Shown piece after piece: positions 32,209-43,173 of a stretch of 64,000 nucleotides of DNA. The stretch is from Mayamaea pseudoterrestris. Its lineage: Eukaryota > Bacillariophyta > Bacillariophyceae > Sellaphorales > Sellaphoraceae. The translations under genes were made by a program, and so were the position numbers. The stretch covers positions 1-64,000 of the forward strand of contig BROI01000037.1 in assembly GCA_027923505.1 (NCBI GenBank). Reading direction: 5' to 3'. A model generated the notes under the pieces. The model did not search any database, was not told where the DNA came from, and was given only the letters and a program-made list of their open reading frames with translations. The stretch's first letter is position 1. Each line of letters opens with the position of its first letter.

Positions 32209-32690
32209 TACATGTACGGTGGATGACACGAGTCTCCTTTACTCCACTTTATACCCGTATGTATCTGATGACCGGCAAAGTGGTTACTGTTGAATGTTTT
32301 CGAGCTTGTGCACGCTTGCTCGCGATGACGGCAGAGTAATGCTTTACGAGTAGGTTCTTCTTTTCCGGGACACAGATGCCTTAGTAGTCTTACGTCGTAC
32401 TTGCAAGCTACACTCCATGGTCGTTTATTTGTTTAAATCAATCAACGGAATGAATCCTATGCAGCGGTTTTAAATTGTAAGACGGAGTAGCGCAGCATTG
32501 AGCTTTGCCATAAACGTTAGGCGCACTGACAAGAGCAGTCTACCGCGAGCGTTCAGCCGCACAGGATGCGCATGAGCGCTTAATCAACTCATGCTAGACC
32601 CGAGCATCCAATTTAATTATTTAATTCAATCAAAAAGAGGTGCAAAGTCGAAGCGACAACTTAGATGCTTCGAAAGATAACACCGTGCTC
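32209..32690. other. intergenic, nothing recognised
   Basis: 3' flank of the LRR gene and promoter side of the next membrane-protein gene. No gene seen. Confidence 0.45.
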
Positions 32691-33449
32691 ATGGAAAGCA
32701 TGCGGCAAATGCCAATGATTTTATTGATCAGCCTGCTTTGTATTAACACTGTGGCACACGAGCCCACGAAATCCACTTTAACAGGCCTCGCAATCCAGTT
32801 CGAAGGAGTCAGTGCACTCTCGAAAGACTCACTGCAGTCTCGTGAAGAAGTTATCAAACATTGGTTCAAAGTTCTAACGCGGGATATTACATTGCGTCGC
32901 CCTTTAAGCCGCAGTCTCAGGAGGCTTCAAGTCTACGGTGCATGGGGATCGGATCCATTAACCTTCGGCTTGGCAAACGTCACAACTTCCTACAAGGTCA
33001 CTGGCCAAGCGACTAGTGAAGGCGGTGCAACAACCATTTATTTTGACCAAGAAATTAGCTTTCTTACCAGATACACGGCTGACTCGGCGGCGGTGGTTGC
33101 CAAGCTGCCATTTGGCTATGAAAAGGGCAAGCTGGCTTACTTTGTCATACTTGAGAGGGAGGTCGTAGGTTTTGAAACCGTCGGCAAGCCCTTTTCGACA
33201 AGCCCAATTAATGATACGTCGACTGCATCACCGACCAACGAAACGTCAACGGATATTAGCAGCTCAGCTACGAATGCAACGACAAGTGCTGGCGATGAAA
33301 CCGACTCCTCCGAGATGGATGATGAGGGCGGCATTGCGGCTGGCGCAATTGTAGGAATCATTCTCGCAGCCGCCTACGTTGGAGTGATTCTGCTTTGCTT
33401 CGTCCGTATGGTTTGCAGCTGCGTCCGGACGACAACGATGTGTCGTTAG
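32691..33449 (+). CDS. small type I membrane protein, shared ectodomain family (member 1)
   Basis: 252 residues from ATG 32691; the frame opens earlier only at a GTG. Signal peptide MRQMPMILLISLLCINTVA. The ectodomain begins TLTGLAIQFEGV and continues with a helix ending HWFKVL, an Arg-rich segment (RRPLSRSLRRLQ), then TTIYFDQEISFLTRY and VVAKLPFGYEKGKLAYF. A Thr/Ser/Asn-rich stalk and a TM helix (IAAGAIVGIILAAAYVGVILL) follow, with a very short Cys-rich tail. The order TxxGLxIxF...W/HWF...YDQxIxxxxRY...LPF matches the proteins at 46.5 and, more weakly, 55.5 kb. The function is unknown; a surface role is inferred from topology. Confidence 0.75.
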   Translation: MESMRQMPMILLISLLCINTVAHEPTKSTLTGLAIQFEGVSALSKDSLQSREEVIKHWFKVLTRDITLRRPLSRSLRRLQVYGAWGSDPLTFGLANVTTSYKVTGQATSEGGATTIYFDQEISFLTRYTADSAAVVAKLPFGYEKGKLAYFVILEREVVGFETVGKPFSTSPINDTSTASPTNETSTDISSSATNATTSAGDETDSSEMDDEGGIAAGAIVGIILAAAYVGVILLCFVRMVCSCVRTTTMCR

Positions 33450-34829
33450 TGACCGGCACAAGTACGGTGACGAAAAAGTAGTTTTAGACATGTATTCTGA
33501 TGGATGGACGATAATGTCGCTAGCTTGATGGTGGACAATTTTCAGTAATAGGTGCCATGCTACCTTCATGGACTACTCCTGTGCGAGCCTGGCACTTTAA
33601 GCGCGGCATGAGTGCTTAACTTTGTTGAGAGCGCGACAAAGACAACTTGCTACCTTCATGGACTACTCCTGTGCGAGCCTGGCATTTTAAGCGCGGCATG
33701 AGTGCTTAACTTTGTAGAGATCGCGACCAAGAAAACTTGGGCGCATTAGTGTGATGACACTGAAGCCTTTATTGCTTGATATGTAATTTTTATGCTAGTG
33801 GACAAGTATCAAAGCTACCCGTAGACAGCAATCACATGCCTGCCGGCAACGGCTCAGTTCTGCTTATGTCGACCTTTCTACCGCTATTCATACAAGTTCG
33901 CTTAAATTGTGTTCTTTATCAGGTTAAATGCTTTTGTCCATCTTAATACTAATCGAAAATCGAAACGACCGGTAGGTAGCGCTCATCGCCTCTGAGAAGC
34001 CTGGCTCAGAGCCAGGTGGAATCGTTGGCCCTGGCGAAGGGTAAATGCGCAAAAAGTTTCGTAATTCACTTACTTTCGTTAATTTTAAAGGATTATACGC
34101 GTACCAGTCTCTGCAAGTCTGTTTAAATTCTAAGTAGGGTGGAGCACTAAGGAGATGCTTCTGTCGATTGTACATCTACATTTAAATAAAGTTTGGTTTG
34201 CACTGCACCAACCATCAACCACCAACCACCAACCTTCGTTATGGATCTTCCTTTGCCAGAAGCCGATGGAACTGTCGCTCCCTGCTCTTCTATCCATTCG
34301 GACAAGACACCGTCTCGGAGAAGCCAGTGTTTCAGAACCCATGTGCGTGTCATCCAGTCCATGGCAAACTTAAAGAATGCTCGCTGATCTCACTGGAATG
34401 CACACCACTATAGGTGTCGACTACCGTCCGAGCCATGAACGAGACATGAGCATCCGCCTCTGCCTTCCACGACAGAATGCTTTTGTGCGGAGTAGTCGTC
34501 GATTGTTCATCATGGCTGTTCTTCGGAGTCAATTGCGTTCCATTGGGTGTCACGTTTGAAGTCCAACGTCCGTTCTTCGGAACTAAGGGTGTGCCCGGAG
34601 ATCCGATTCAATTCAAGTAGGCATTGTTGCAGTCATTATTACGGAGAGGAGTAAACAGCGAGAAGCGTTTTTGCATTGATTGGATCTCACAAAATTGAAA
34701 CCGAGAGCTTCATTGAAATTACCAAACGAAATCTAACAAAGTAAGTACACAAGATTATCAAGTTTTACGTCTCGATAAGTATATCAGTGGCATCATGTCT
34801 AACCCTTCACTCGCTCGGTCACAGCAACT
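33450..34829. other. 1.4 kb intergenic with a tandem duplication
   Basis: Contains the 90-bp tandem repeat listed separately and a perfect 17-bp palindrome (cctggctcagagccagg) at 34000-34016. Short frames at 34130-34560 have no recognisable homology. Confidence 0.5.
33558..33737. repeat. 90-bp direct tandem duplication
   Basis: Two head-to-tail units, 33558-33647 and 33648-33737, differing at about five positions. Each unit begins tgctaccttcatggactact and contains gcgcggcatgagtgcttaac. Non-coding; it looks like a fairly recent local duplication. Confidence 0.9.
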
Positions 34830-37800
34830 ATGATGCAAACGTCCGCGCACAGCGAGAGCGACGACCGCAGCATCAGCAGTGGAACAAGCGGCGATAAGGC
34901 TAGTGGGCGCGGCGACATAAGCACTTCCAATGCTTCAAGCAAGAGCGAGCAGGAGATGCTGGAGGAGAAGGAGGCCATGTTCAAAAACGAGTCGGCGCAA
35001 GTCACGAAACTCAAACGATTCGTGCTGCTGATCATGATCCTTGCCGGCATTGCCATTTCTGCCGTTATCTTTGTCGTCAGCTCAAAAGGAAACGTCGTAG
35101 CATTTGAGAGTGACTATAATGGTAGTGCAGAAAAACTACTAGCAACTTTTCAGGAGATTGCAGAGCAGCGCCTCGGTGCCATCAGTTCCTTGAGTGTTGC
35201 CTTGACGGCCCATGCATGTACGTACACCATGCAGCGCGACGCGTCCGCGCATAAAAACCCTCAGCGAGTCTCAATGTCTTACACAAACTTTCTAAACTCT
35301 CATTTATTTCTACAAATGCAGTGGATCGAGACAGTAACTGGCCACATATTACCCTTTCATACTTCCAAGAAAGAGCGTTGATGACTAGGTTCGTCGTTCA
35401 TTGTGGTCATTTTGACAAGCGTTCGTCCGCAACGCGACCGCTCACAATGTTTTCACCCTTACCGTTAAAACAGGTACTTATCTGGTACCCTTCTTGTGAC
35501 CGTTAACCCTTTGGTTGCTGAAGACGAGCGCGATGCTTGGGAAAACTATTCCTTTGCCAGCGAGGCTGCGGATTGGCACAAGGACGGACACGCTTACCAG
35601 ATGCAGCTCGGCTATGAAAACTACGGCATCGCCTTTAACACCAGTGACATCGTGCAGCGAACCACTCTTGATCCCTCGCTCAACATTTCAACTGGAATTG
35701 CCAACCACATCTTCAACGTGAACGACAGCGGCGAAGCCTTATTCGATCGTTCCAAAGGCCCGTATCTTCCAACATGGCAGACCTCGCCTGTTTTTCTCCG
35801 AACACTCGTCAACGAGAACCTTTTACAAGACCCTGATGGAGCAAAGTACGCCAACTCGACCATTTCGACGTCGACTGTTGTGGTGGGCGGCTTTGAATAT
35901 CCGAGAGATGAAACAGAATTCAAGATATACAGTATTCTCATCAGCATCGCCAAGAAACGGAAGTTCACATACAAGGGAAGCCCCTTGACACGCGTGTATA
36001 TTCCAGTTTTCGATTCCTTTGACGACGCTACCAAAAAACCGGTGGCTGTGATGACGGCGCTTATTCGCTGGGTTAGCTTCTTCGACAACGTCTTGCCCAA
36101 GCAGGTGAGAGGCATTGATATGGTGTTGGAAAGCACGTGTTCGGACATTGACGGTGACATATACACGTTTAGCATTACCGGGCACGAACCCGAACCGATT
36201 GGAGCTGGCGACCGCCATGATGTCAAGTTCGCTCAATACGCTCGAATGGCAACCATGGCGGACGTGGAGTCGGTGGACGACGGCAGTCTTCATGGTATCA
36301 AGCTGAATCAAGAGGAGTGTGTCTTCCAAATGACCTCATATCCCAACCAAGTCATGTTAGATGACTATCAGACCAACCTGCCTGCATTGATTACTTTTGC
36401 CGTCGCCATGGTGTTTGCCTTTACCTTTGCAATGTTTTTGGTTTATGACAAATTAGTTGAGCGTCGACAGAATCTGGTCCTTCAGCGCGCCGAGCAAACA
36501 ACAGCCATTGTGCAGTCACTCTTCCCCAAGAGCGTCGCTGATAAGTTAATCCAAGAGACTAGGGACATGGATCCGCTTGCATCAAAGAACCAACGTCTCA
36601 ACAAATTCTTGAGTGGCGACGAACAAGCAGCTAAGACAATTGCAGACTTATTCCCCGAGTGCACTGTTCTCTTTGCCGATATTTCTGGTAAGTCATTCAA
36701 TGAGCCTAAAGTGGTGCCGTATAGCCATGCCGCTCACCAACGCCTCCTTCTGCAGGATTCACGGCTTGGTCGTCGACGCGCGATCCATCGCAAGTCTTTC
36801 AATTGCTTGAGGCCATTTACAATTCGTTTGACGATATTGCCAAAAGTCGCAAAGTCTTTAAGGTTGAAACAATCGGCGATTGCTATGGTAAGTATCAACG
36901 TTGCTGACAGGATCATCACCATAACGACATGCATGAAAGCTTACACGATTTGTCTCTTACTCCTATGCAGTTGCGGTGACTGGACTTCCCGACCCACAGG
37001 CAAACCATGCTGTCATCATGGCACGCTTTGCTAGCGAATGCATGATAAAGATCAAGGAGGTAACTCAACGCCTCGAGACCACCCTCGGCCCGGACACTGC
37101 GGAGCTTTGCATGCGCGTCGGTATGCACTCTGGACCTGTGACGGCCGGCGTATTGCGCGGCGATAAAAGTCGGTTCCAGGTAAGAACATCTATGTATTAC
37201 GCAGCAACAGGAAATCGACACTTGCTCACACTGCTCTCTTCTTAAACAGCTTTTTGGCGACACTGTCAATACTGCCTCACGCATGGAATCGTAAGTATCT
37301 TTTTTTGTTTATCCGTCGGCGCATGCTTGCCATCAACTTACAACGAGGATCCTCACATTGCATCACTCCTTCATTTTTCTACAGCACTGGAACTCGCGAG
37401 CGAATCCAGGTTTCGCAGGAGACAGCCAACAAGTTGACACTCGCCGGCAAGGGGCACTGGCTTTCGCCACGCGAGGATACCGTCAATGCCAAAGGCAAGG
37501 GGGTGCTTCAAACATATTGGCTTCGCACGCAGTCCAAGCAAAAGGCTGGCAGCGTTGCCTCCAGTGGAGGCACGCACAGCAGTGACAATGATATTGTCTT
37601 GGACTCTGATATTCCTGCCAATGCAGAGGCCAATGAGGTTCTCAAGCGCGACCGCAAGGTGGACTGGATGACCGAGCTTCTTGGCGAATACCTCAAGCAG
37701 ATTCATGGGCATCGGATTGCCACGCCCATGACCAAGCCTGCCGACTTTCAAATGCCCGAAGACCTCATTGGCATTAATGAGGTTGTCGAAGCAATTTTGT

Positions 37801-38840
37801 TGCCTCACTACGATGCCAAGAAGGAAGCAATCGAAGGTGATTGGCACGAGATTGAAATTGAGCCAGTTGTCATGGGACAGCTCCGTGAATACGTTTCCAT
37901 CATTGCCAGCATGTACCGCGAGAATCCCTTTCATAACTTTGAGCATGCGTGCCATGTCACCATGAGCGTTGCCAAGCATTTGAAGCGCATCGCCACCCCA
38001 GAACTGGAATTTAACGAGGACGATAAGAAGGCTTGCAAGTCCAAGGGTGCGGCCATGGCACTAATCCATGACTACACCCATGGAATTAATTCAGACCCAA
38101 TCACCCATTTTGCAATTGTCTTTAGCGGGCTTATTCATGATGTTGATCATCGCGGCATTTCCAACATGCAGCTTGAAAAGGAGGAACCAGCTCTCGCCGC
38201 GCATTTCAAGCACCAAAGCTTGGCCGAGCAGAATTCCTTGGAAATTGCATGGACGCTGCTCATGTCGGAGCAGTTTGCCGCCTTGCGTCAATCACTCTTT
38301 GCCACCAAGGAGGAGTTCCTTCGCTTCCGTCAAGTTATGGTGAATGCCGTCATGGCGACGGATATTTTCGACAAGGAGCTCAACCAGTTGCGCAAGAATC
38401 GTTGGGAAAAGGCCTTTTCAAGTGAGGTCGTGCCAAACGTGGACAAGAATACTCTCCGGGCGACCATTGTCTTGGAGCATATCATTCAGGCCAGCGACGT
38501 TTCCCATACCATGCAGCACTGGCACATTTACCGCAAGTGGAACCGTCTCCTCTTCAAGGAATTGACCATGGCCTACCGCGCGGGCAAAATGGCAGCTGAT
38601 CCAGCGTCATTTTGGATGAAGGGCGAGTTGGGCTTCTTTGATGGCTACATCATTCCCTTGGCAAAAAAGCTGATGGAGTGCAAAGTGTTTGGCGTCAACA
38701 GCGATGAGTGCTTGAATTACGCCGTCCGTAATAGAGCAGAGTGGGAAGTTAGAGGCGAGGAGATTGTGGCGGAAATGGTCAAGGAATTTGCCGACTGGGA
38801 ACCATCGTCGAGTAGTGACAATGACAAACTCTTCTTGTAA
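34830..38840 (+). CDS. receptor nucleotide cyclase fused to a cyclic-nucleotide phosphodiesterase
   Basis: Seven exons (34830-35217, 35322-35388, 35474-36687, 36756-36887, 36971-37179, 37250-37290, 37385-38840) give 1,168 residues in frame. It would both make and destroy cAMP or cGMP. TM1 is about residues 62-84, then a ligand-binding-like ectodomain, and TM2 about 454-476. A class III cyclase domain (about 548-684) has FADISGF, VETIGDCYVAVTGLP, MRVGMHSGPVTAGVL and FGDTVNTASRMES. A PDEase_I catalytic domain (about 860-1,150) has HNFEHACHV, LIHDVDHRG and ASDVSHTMQH, so the metal-binding HD residues are present. At the substrate-selecting positions the cyclase has Glu (KVETIGD), as in guanylate cyclases, but Gln (RFQLFGD) where Cys is usual. 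The fusion is known in diatoms and other stramenopiles. Plasma-membrane location is inferred. Confidence 0.95.
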
Positions 38841-39005
38841 AAAGCCACAAAAGCTTTTTTAAGGCGATGGATGGATCTGCTGATTGTCGTCTCTTGATCC
38901 GCGCATGCATGTTTGTTTTCTAAACAAGTAGAACCGTTATCAAAGTTAATTTCCGGCGTTTACTGGTTGCCACATGATGTACTTGTAGGATAGCCAGCAA
39001 CCCTC

Positions 39006-39332
39006 TCATGCAAAATTCGCCTTGTAGCCGTCGCCGTCATCGGCAGCTTCTTTCTTGGTCCTCTTGTAAGATGATGTAGCCTGTGACGTTCGCGATGCGT
39101 TGGCTAAAGCTGCAGATTCGACGTGTGCGTTGTTTATCTTGGAAACGCCACAGCTACAGTCAGCGCACGCGAGGGTCGGGCCGCTGCATCCTTTGCCGTT
39201 CGCGACGCGACAGATAGTAGCGGCATTTGAGACGGGGCAGCTAATGGCGCAACCGATGATGAAGTGACAACTGAAGATTCCGACGAAAGCTGAGACCTCA
39301 CTGACATTGTGCTTCCACATTTGCAAGAACAT
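39006..39332 (-). CDS. doubtful small Cys-rich protein
   Basis: 108 codons from ATG 39332. It has a hydrophobic Cys-containing stretch (AFVGIFSCHFIIGCAISC), further Cys pairs (GCSGPTLACADCSCG) and a basic/acidic end (YKRTKKEAADDGDGY). No family was recognised and no splice evidence exists. The Cys spacing is the only reason to list it. Confidence 0.2.
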   Translation of the reverse strand: MFLQMWKHNVSEVSAFVGIFSCHFIIGCAISCPVSNAATICRVANGKGCSGPTLACADCSCGVSKINNAHVESAALANASRTSQATSSYKRTKKEAADDGDGYKANFA

Positions 39333-40306
39333 CTTAGTACATTTGTCGTGAGCGGAAAGCAAGCTCGTCTGACATCACTTCTATGCCTCCTGTTAACATG
39401 TGCGTTTACAGTCGGGCGCCAAGACGACTGCGAAACATCCGATCCACCTCGACCACCCGACGAGCAACCTCAAGTCCTTGTGGCAGCCATCAATTGCATA
39501 CGAGGAGACTTCAGCTTGTTCCAAGCATCTTGCTATCCAAAATAACTACCAAACTCGCCATTGTCTGGACTAAAAGACTCGAGTGAGTCGTTGGCATCAT
39601 TTACCATGAGCAACGCACACACGCACACATCCGCTGACAGCCGACACGCCATCAAATCGAATTCGATTAGGTGAACATGCGGCGTCGCTTATACAACAAG
39701 CAACATTTCTTTGAGTGCGTGTTGCCTCAAGATCTTTTCGATACGAAAAAGCAATTCCTCCGCCTATTCTGCTGTATGACCAGCGTCGCTCGGCGACAAA
39801 GAGGGAATCGCCGACCCTCATGCAGATAATTGTCGGGGAACAAGTGATCACATGGACGGTTTGGAACATTGCCGGCGTGATAGAAATTTGATGGTGAGCC
39901 ATTGGATGGTTGTATTTCGTCATGTTTTTGGCCGCCAGGCTAATCGTCTCAAGTTGGAAAAGATGTGATATAATGGTCGAACGTCGATCGACAATTAAGT
40001 TTCCATAGAAAGCCATATCCAAAGTGAGACAAAGGCAATCGACAGCTCATCTTGTAGATTGTCAGCTCGGAGAAAAGCTTTGCGCTAGAATGGACGTATT
40101 AGTGACACTTCAACCTGCCCTTGTGCGACGCTGCTTGACGCAAGAGCATTAGTTTCGAAATCGGCCACGCCAGACCATCACGTGGCTCACGGTTGGCTGC
40201 CGGAGCGCAGTTCATGATTCCAGCTAAAAATGACTATGCAGAAGCAATTCGATCGCAACACATTACGAAATGAGGTTTAACCAGAGCACTGTATTTTGGG
40301 ATGCGC

Positions 40307-40389
40307 CATGGTCGAGCACTCGTCGCTAATCTTGCACTTTGATGACGTCATATTTGACGTCACTGTGGAACATAGAGTGCTCGACTATG
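40307..40389. promoter_or_regulatory. hairpin carrying two CRE octamers
   Basis: Arms catggtcgagcactc (40307-40321) and gagtgctcgactatg (40375-40389) pair with one mismatch. The loop holds two TGACGTCA octamers (40343-40350 and 40355-40362) 4 bp apart, so the inner part is also palindromic. TGACGTCA is the bZIP/CREB core; TGACGT elements act in CO2/cAMP response in Phaeodactylum promoters. No adjacent gene clearly uses it: upstream is the 3' end of the cyclase-PDE and downstream the 3' end of the BAF-like gene. Confidence 0.4.
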
Positions 40390-40909
40390 TCAGTATGTAG
40401 CTACCGTATGAGTTGGGTTGCTAACCTAACCAACGTTGCATGCACAGAGTTGATGCAAGAAGCTATGCAATGCTCACTAAATTTTATTTTGGATTAAAAG
40501 CCTACGCCGTCATGGTGGACTGGAACGTTAACCTTTGGCAGACTGTGGACAAGCTTCCCTACTTTGCGATGCCGACTTCTTCATTGAACGTACAAGAAGA
40601 ACTGGAGAATGAGCCAGCACAGGCAGAAGCATATACATACGTTTCTGTGATGGAAAATTTCATGGTGCTAGCGTAGCGACTGTGACCATGACAATTTTTG
40701 GAGCAATTTGCTCATACGTCTACGTACATGTTGAGCAGCAAGAGCTTGGGTAAATCGCTTCTACATTAACATTTAACATATTGCAATATAGCAGAGCGCG
40801 CAAGAGACATTGATCGCTCGTCTTGCAACGCATTCATGATGGTTCCAATGGTAAGCTACGGTAGTACGAGCTCAGTTACAGAACAAAGTAGTGTTCAACA
40901 GAAGACCAC

Positions 40910-40917
40910 TACCGGTA
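40910..40917. promoter_or_regulatory. TACCGGTA palindrome (extended ACTACCGGTAGT)
   Basis: Part of a 12-bp perfect palindrome at 40908-40919. Unlike the other copies it is not clearly upstream of a called gene. Confidence 0.25.
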
Positions 40918-41089
40918 GTACGTTTAACTATTTCCATCAACATCCGCGTTTTCCAAACCGTTCGTAAAAGTGCAGTCCTCTCTCATCCATCTTGTCGTCA
41001 TATGCATCGAATATATAAAAAGGAGAGTCGTCATTCAACTTGACTCTAAAACGTCCACCAAGTCGAGACTGTTGCTCATGCTAAAACAT

Positions 41090-41826
41090 TTACGCCTCCT
41101 CTTCTTCGTAGAGGCGAGGGTCATAGATTCCAGGGAAGAACTGAGCGCTCTGCGATACAAGAGTCGATAAAAGTAGAGTATGAGAAAAAAGCTGCGACGA
41201 GGCAAGGGACGCTTCAATTTCCAACACAAAAGCGCAAAAACTTACCTTCTCGGCAATCGCTTGGACAATGGCGGAACGGTGGGCCGAAATGCCCGTCGCC
41301 TTGAGCCAAAACCAAAATCGGTTATTGTGCTCGGCGCAATCAACCTCCTCCTTCTCTCCATCCGCTTTGACAGTGTCGGGCCCCTTCAACATCAAGTACT
41401 TGCCGAACAACATCCAAGTGTTGGTAATCTGCTCGTCACAGTTGACCAGCTTCAAAGCCGCCGCCGGTCCAATGCCAGGAACCTCCTGGAGGTCTCCAGT
41501 AACGTTTTCGTTGATAAACTGCGCAATGGGCATGCAAGCGAACCGAGTCGTGAGTGAGTCTGCGCAACAAAGCAATTAATACAATCACGCCATCCATTAA
41601 TACTTACAAGCTGCATCGTATCGGCCGAAACCTTGGAGCGGCTTGGATCGTATCCATCTGGAGCCTGCGACAAGACAAGATTACAAGTGTTATTGCTGTT
41701 GTTAGATGAAAATTCACTCCAAACGTGTTGCAGCAGCCGCAAAACGAAAAACTCAAAGTTCGCTTCGCTTGTTCCTCGCGCGACCCCTCACACGCATGTC
41801 ACTCTCATGATACTTACGACAACCAT
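41090..41826 (-). CDS. barrier-to-autointegration-factor (BAF)-like HhH protein
   Basis: Four coding exons, 41826-41818 (only ATG GTT GTC), 41664-41608, 41518-41246 and 41149-41090, with introns of 153, 89 and 96 nt, all GT-AG and frame-keeping, give 132 residues. The core reads FINENVTGDLQEVPGIGPAAALKL (helix-hairpin-helix), then TNTWMLFGKYLMLKGPD, then NRFWFWLKATGI and SAHRSAIVQAIAEK, ending FFPGIYDPRLYEEEEA. Order and spacing resemble metazoan BAF: VGSLAGIG, VVLGQFLVLK, FREWLKD and a final helix. BAF is a dimeric DNA-bridging protein that compacts chromatin and helps nuclear envelope reassembly. Homology is my inference from pattern; general HhH DNA binding is the safer claim. The insert DTVKADGEKEEVDCAEHN is not in animal BAF. 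Confidence 0.72.
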
Positions 41827-42097
41827 GATGAAAGTAGAGTGTAAAAGGCGAAAGAGAAGAATAAAAAGGCAAAAGAAAGCAAAGAGCAGCGGCAAGTCGA
41901 AATGTCTCGGTGCCAAAAGCTGGAAAGTGGATGAACCGGATGAGCGAGCGGAAGCGGTTAGCGAGCACACTAGGGATGAAGGTAACGGTCACATTTAAAT
42001 GCCGCTAAGACTCAAAGATACGATTGCTGAGTTGGCGCGCTGCGACTCGAGTTGCTCGTCGATCCCACAGCTTCGTCAGCTCATTCTTTCCACCACG

Positions 42098-43173
42098 ATG
42101 AAGTCAATCGCTGCTCTCTCCTTTTTGGTGTCACTACTAGCCGGCAGCAATGCCTTTACGGCACCAATTGCACGTTCTGCAGTAGACGATTTTCGTTTGA
42201 CGAAACTCTCTTCTGCCGCTGTTGCTAACGTCGAAACGGAATCTGTTCCTCGATCAGACTTGGCCAAGCGCGATCGATACATTGCCACCAACCGCTTCGC
42301 CGTGCGCAAGGACCAGCAAGCCAAGTTTGAAAAGCGATGGGCTACTCGCAAGAGTCAATTGGCGACGCTTCCAGGTTTTCGATACTTTCACTTGATGCGA
42401 CGTGTCCAGCTTCAACCGGATGGAACCTGTGTCTATGATGGCGGAGAAACGGAGGAGGAAGCGCAAGAGAACTATGTCTCGTTTACTATTTGGAATAGAA
42501 AGTCGGATTTCTCAGCTTGGCGAAAGGGAGGTATGTTATTATATGTTTGTGGAGTGGTTTATCCGTTCAAATGGTGCTGTTTCTATGCCTCGACAACTGA
42601 CGGCTAATTGTTTTATCGCATTCTTCAGAGGCATTCAAGGAAGCCCATGGAGGAACGTCGATTGGAGCTTTCTTGACAACCATGATTGGAAGTGCCTTTG
42701 TCCTTCGTGGAGCTCCTCGGCCAGCTTTTTACGATGGCTTGGCTCTTACTGCTGTGAAACCAAAGGAGACACCCGAAACGATTGACGGATGGAGGCAAGT
42801 AGACGCCGACGGAGTCAATACGCTGCCAGTGGAATGCTTTGCTGCAATGGAAAAGTTATACATAAAGTCTGACATGCAAGCTGCGTTTGAAAAGTCTTAC
42901 ATTCAGCGCGAAGCAAAACTTGGCGAAGCGACAGGCTTTGTCGCGTTCTCCTTGCTTCGTCGCGATGGACAAGCCAAAGGTCACGGAGTTGCAGAGATGG
43001 GTCCCAACGAGCCAAACTATGTTGGAGCGACCGTTTTCAAGGATCGGGCGTCCTATGAGAAATGGAACGCATTGCATTCAGATAGTCCTTCGCCAACGAC
43101 AATGTGGAACAAATCACCTGAAAAGGTTTTCTACGAAGGCACCTTGGTTATTTCGTCCGAGGAAGGACCATAA
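42098..43173 (+). CDS. plastid-targeted protein with two ABM (IsdG-like) domains
   Basis: Exons 42098-42530 and 42629-43173 (98-nt intron, GTATGT...TCAG) give 325 residues. The start MKSIAALSFLVSLLAGSNAFTAP is a textbook diatom plastid presequence (SNA/FTAP). Two ferredoxin-like antibiotic-biosynthesis-monooxygenase folds follow. The first is about residues 62-175 (NRFAVRKDQQAKFEKRW...LPGFRYFHLMRRV...YVSFTIWNRKSDFSAW); the second is about 225-325 (KSDMQAAFEKSYIQREAKL...GFVAFSLLRRD...YVGATVFKDRASYEKW). ABM proteins include IsdG-type haem-degrading enzymes and quinol monooxygenases, normally dimers; here one chain has two halves. A role in haem or tetrapyrrole handling in the plastid is plausible but not shown. 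Confidence 0.8.

Larger units (their letters stand above)
38841..41089. other. 2.2 kb with no firmly supported gene
   Basis: Contains a doubtful Cys-rich frame (39332-39006, minus), the CRE-bearing hairpin (40307-40389) and a TACCGGTA site (40910). Other open frames (40022-39597 minus, 40440-40676 plus) show no domain. Confidence 0.5.

Noticed and set aside
33999-34016. 17-bp perfect palindrome considered as a terminator
   Set aside because: Bacterial-type terminators do not apply to nuclear genes; no gene end is adjacent.
39597-40022. 141-codon minus-strand frame
   Set aside because: Composition is not convincing, starts without an ATG at its 5' limit, and no family match by eye.
40440-40676. 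78-codon plus-strand frame
   Set aside because: Short, no domain, no splice support.
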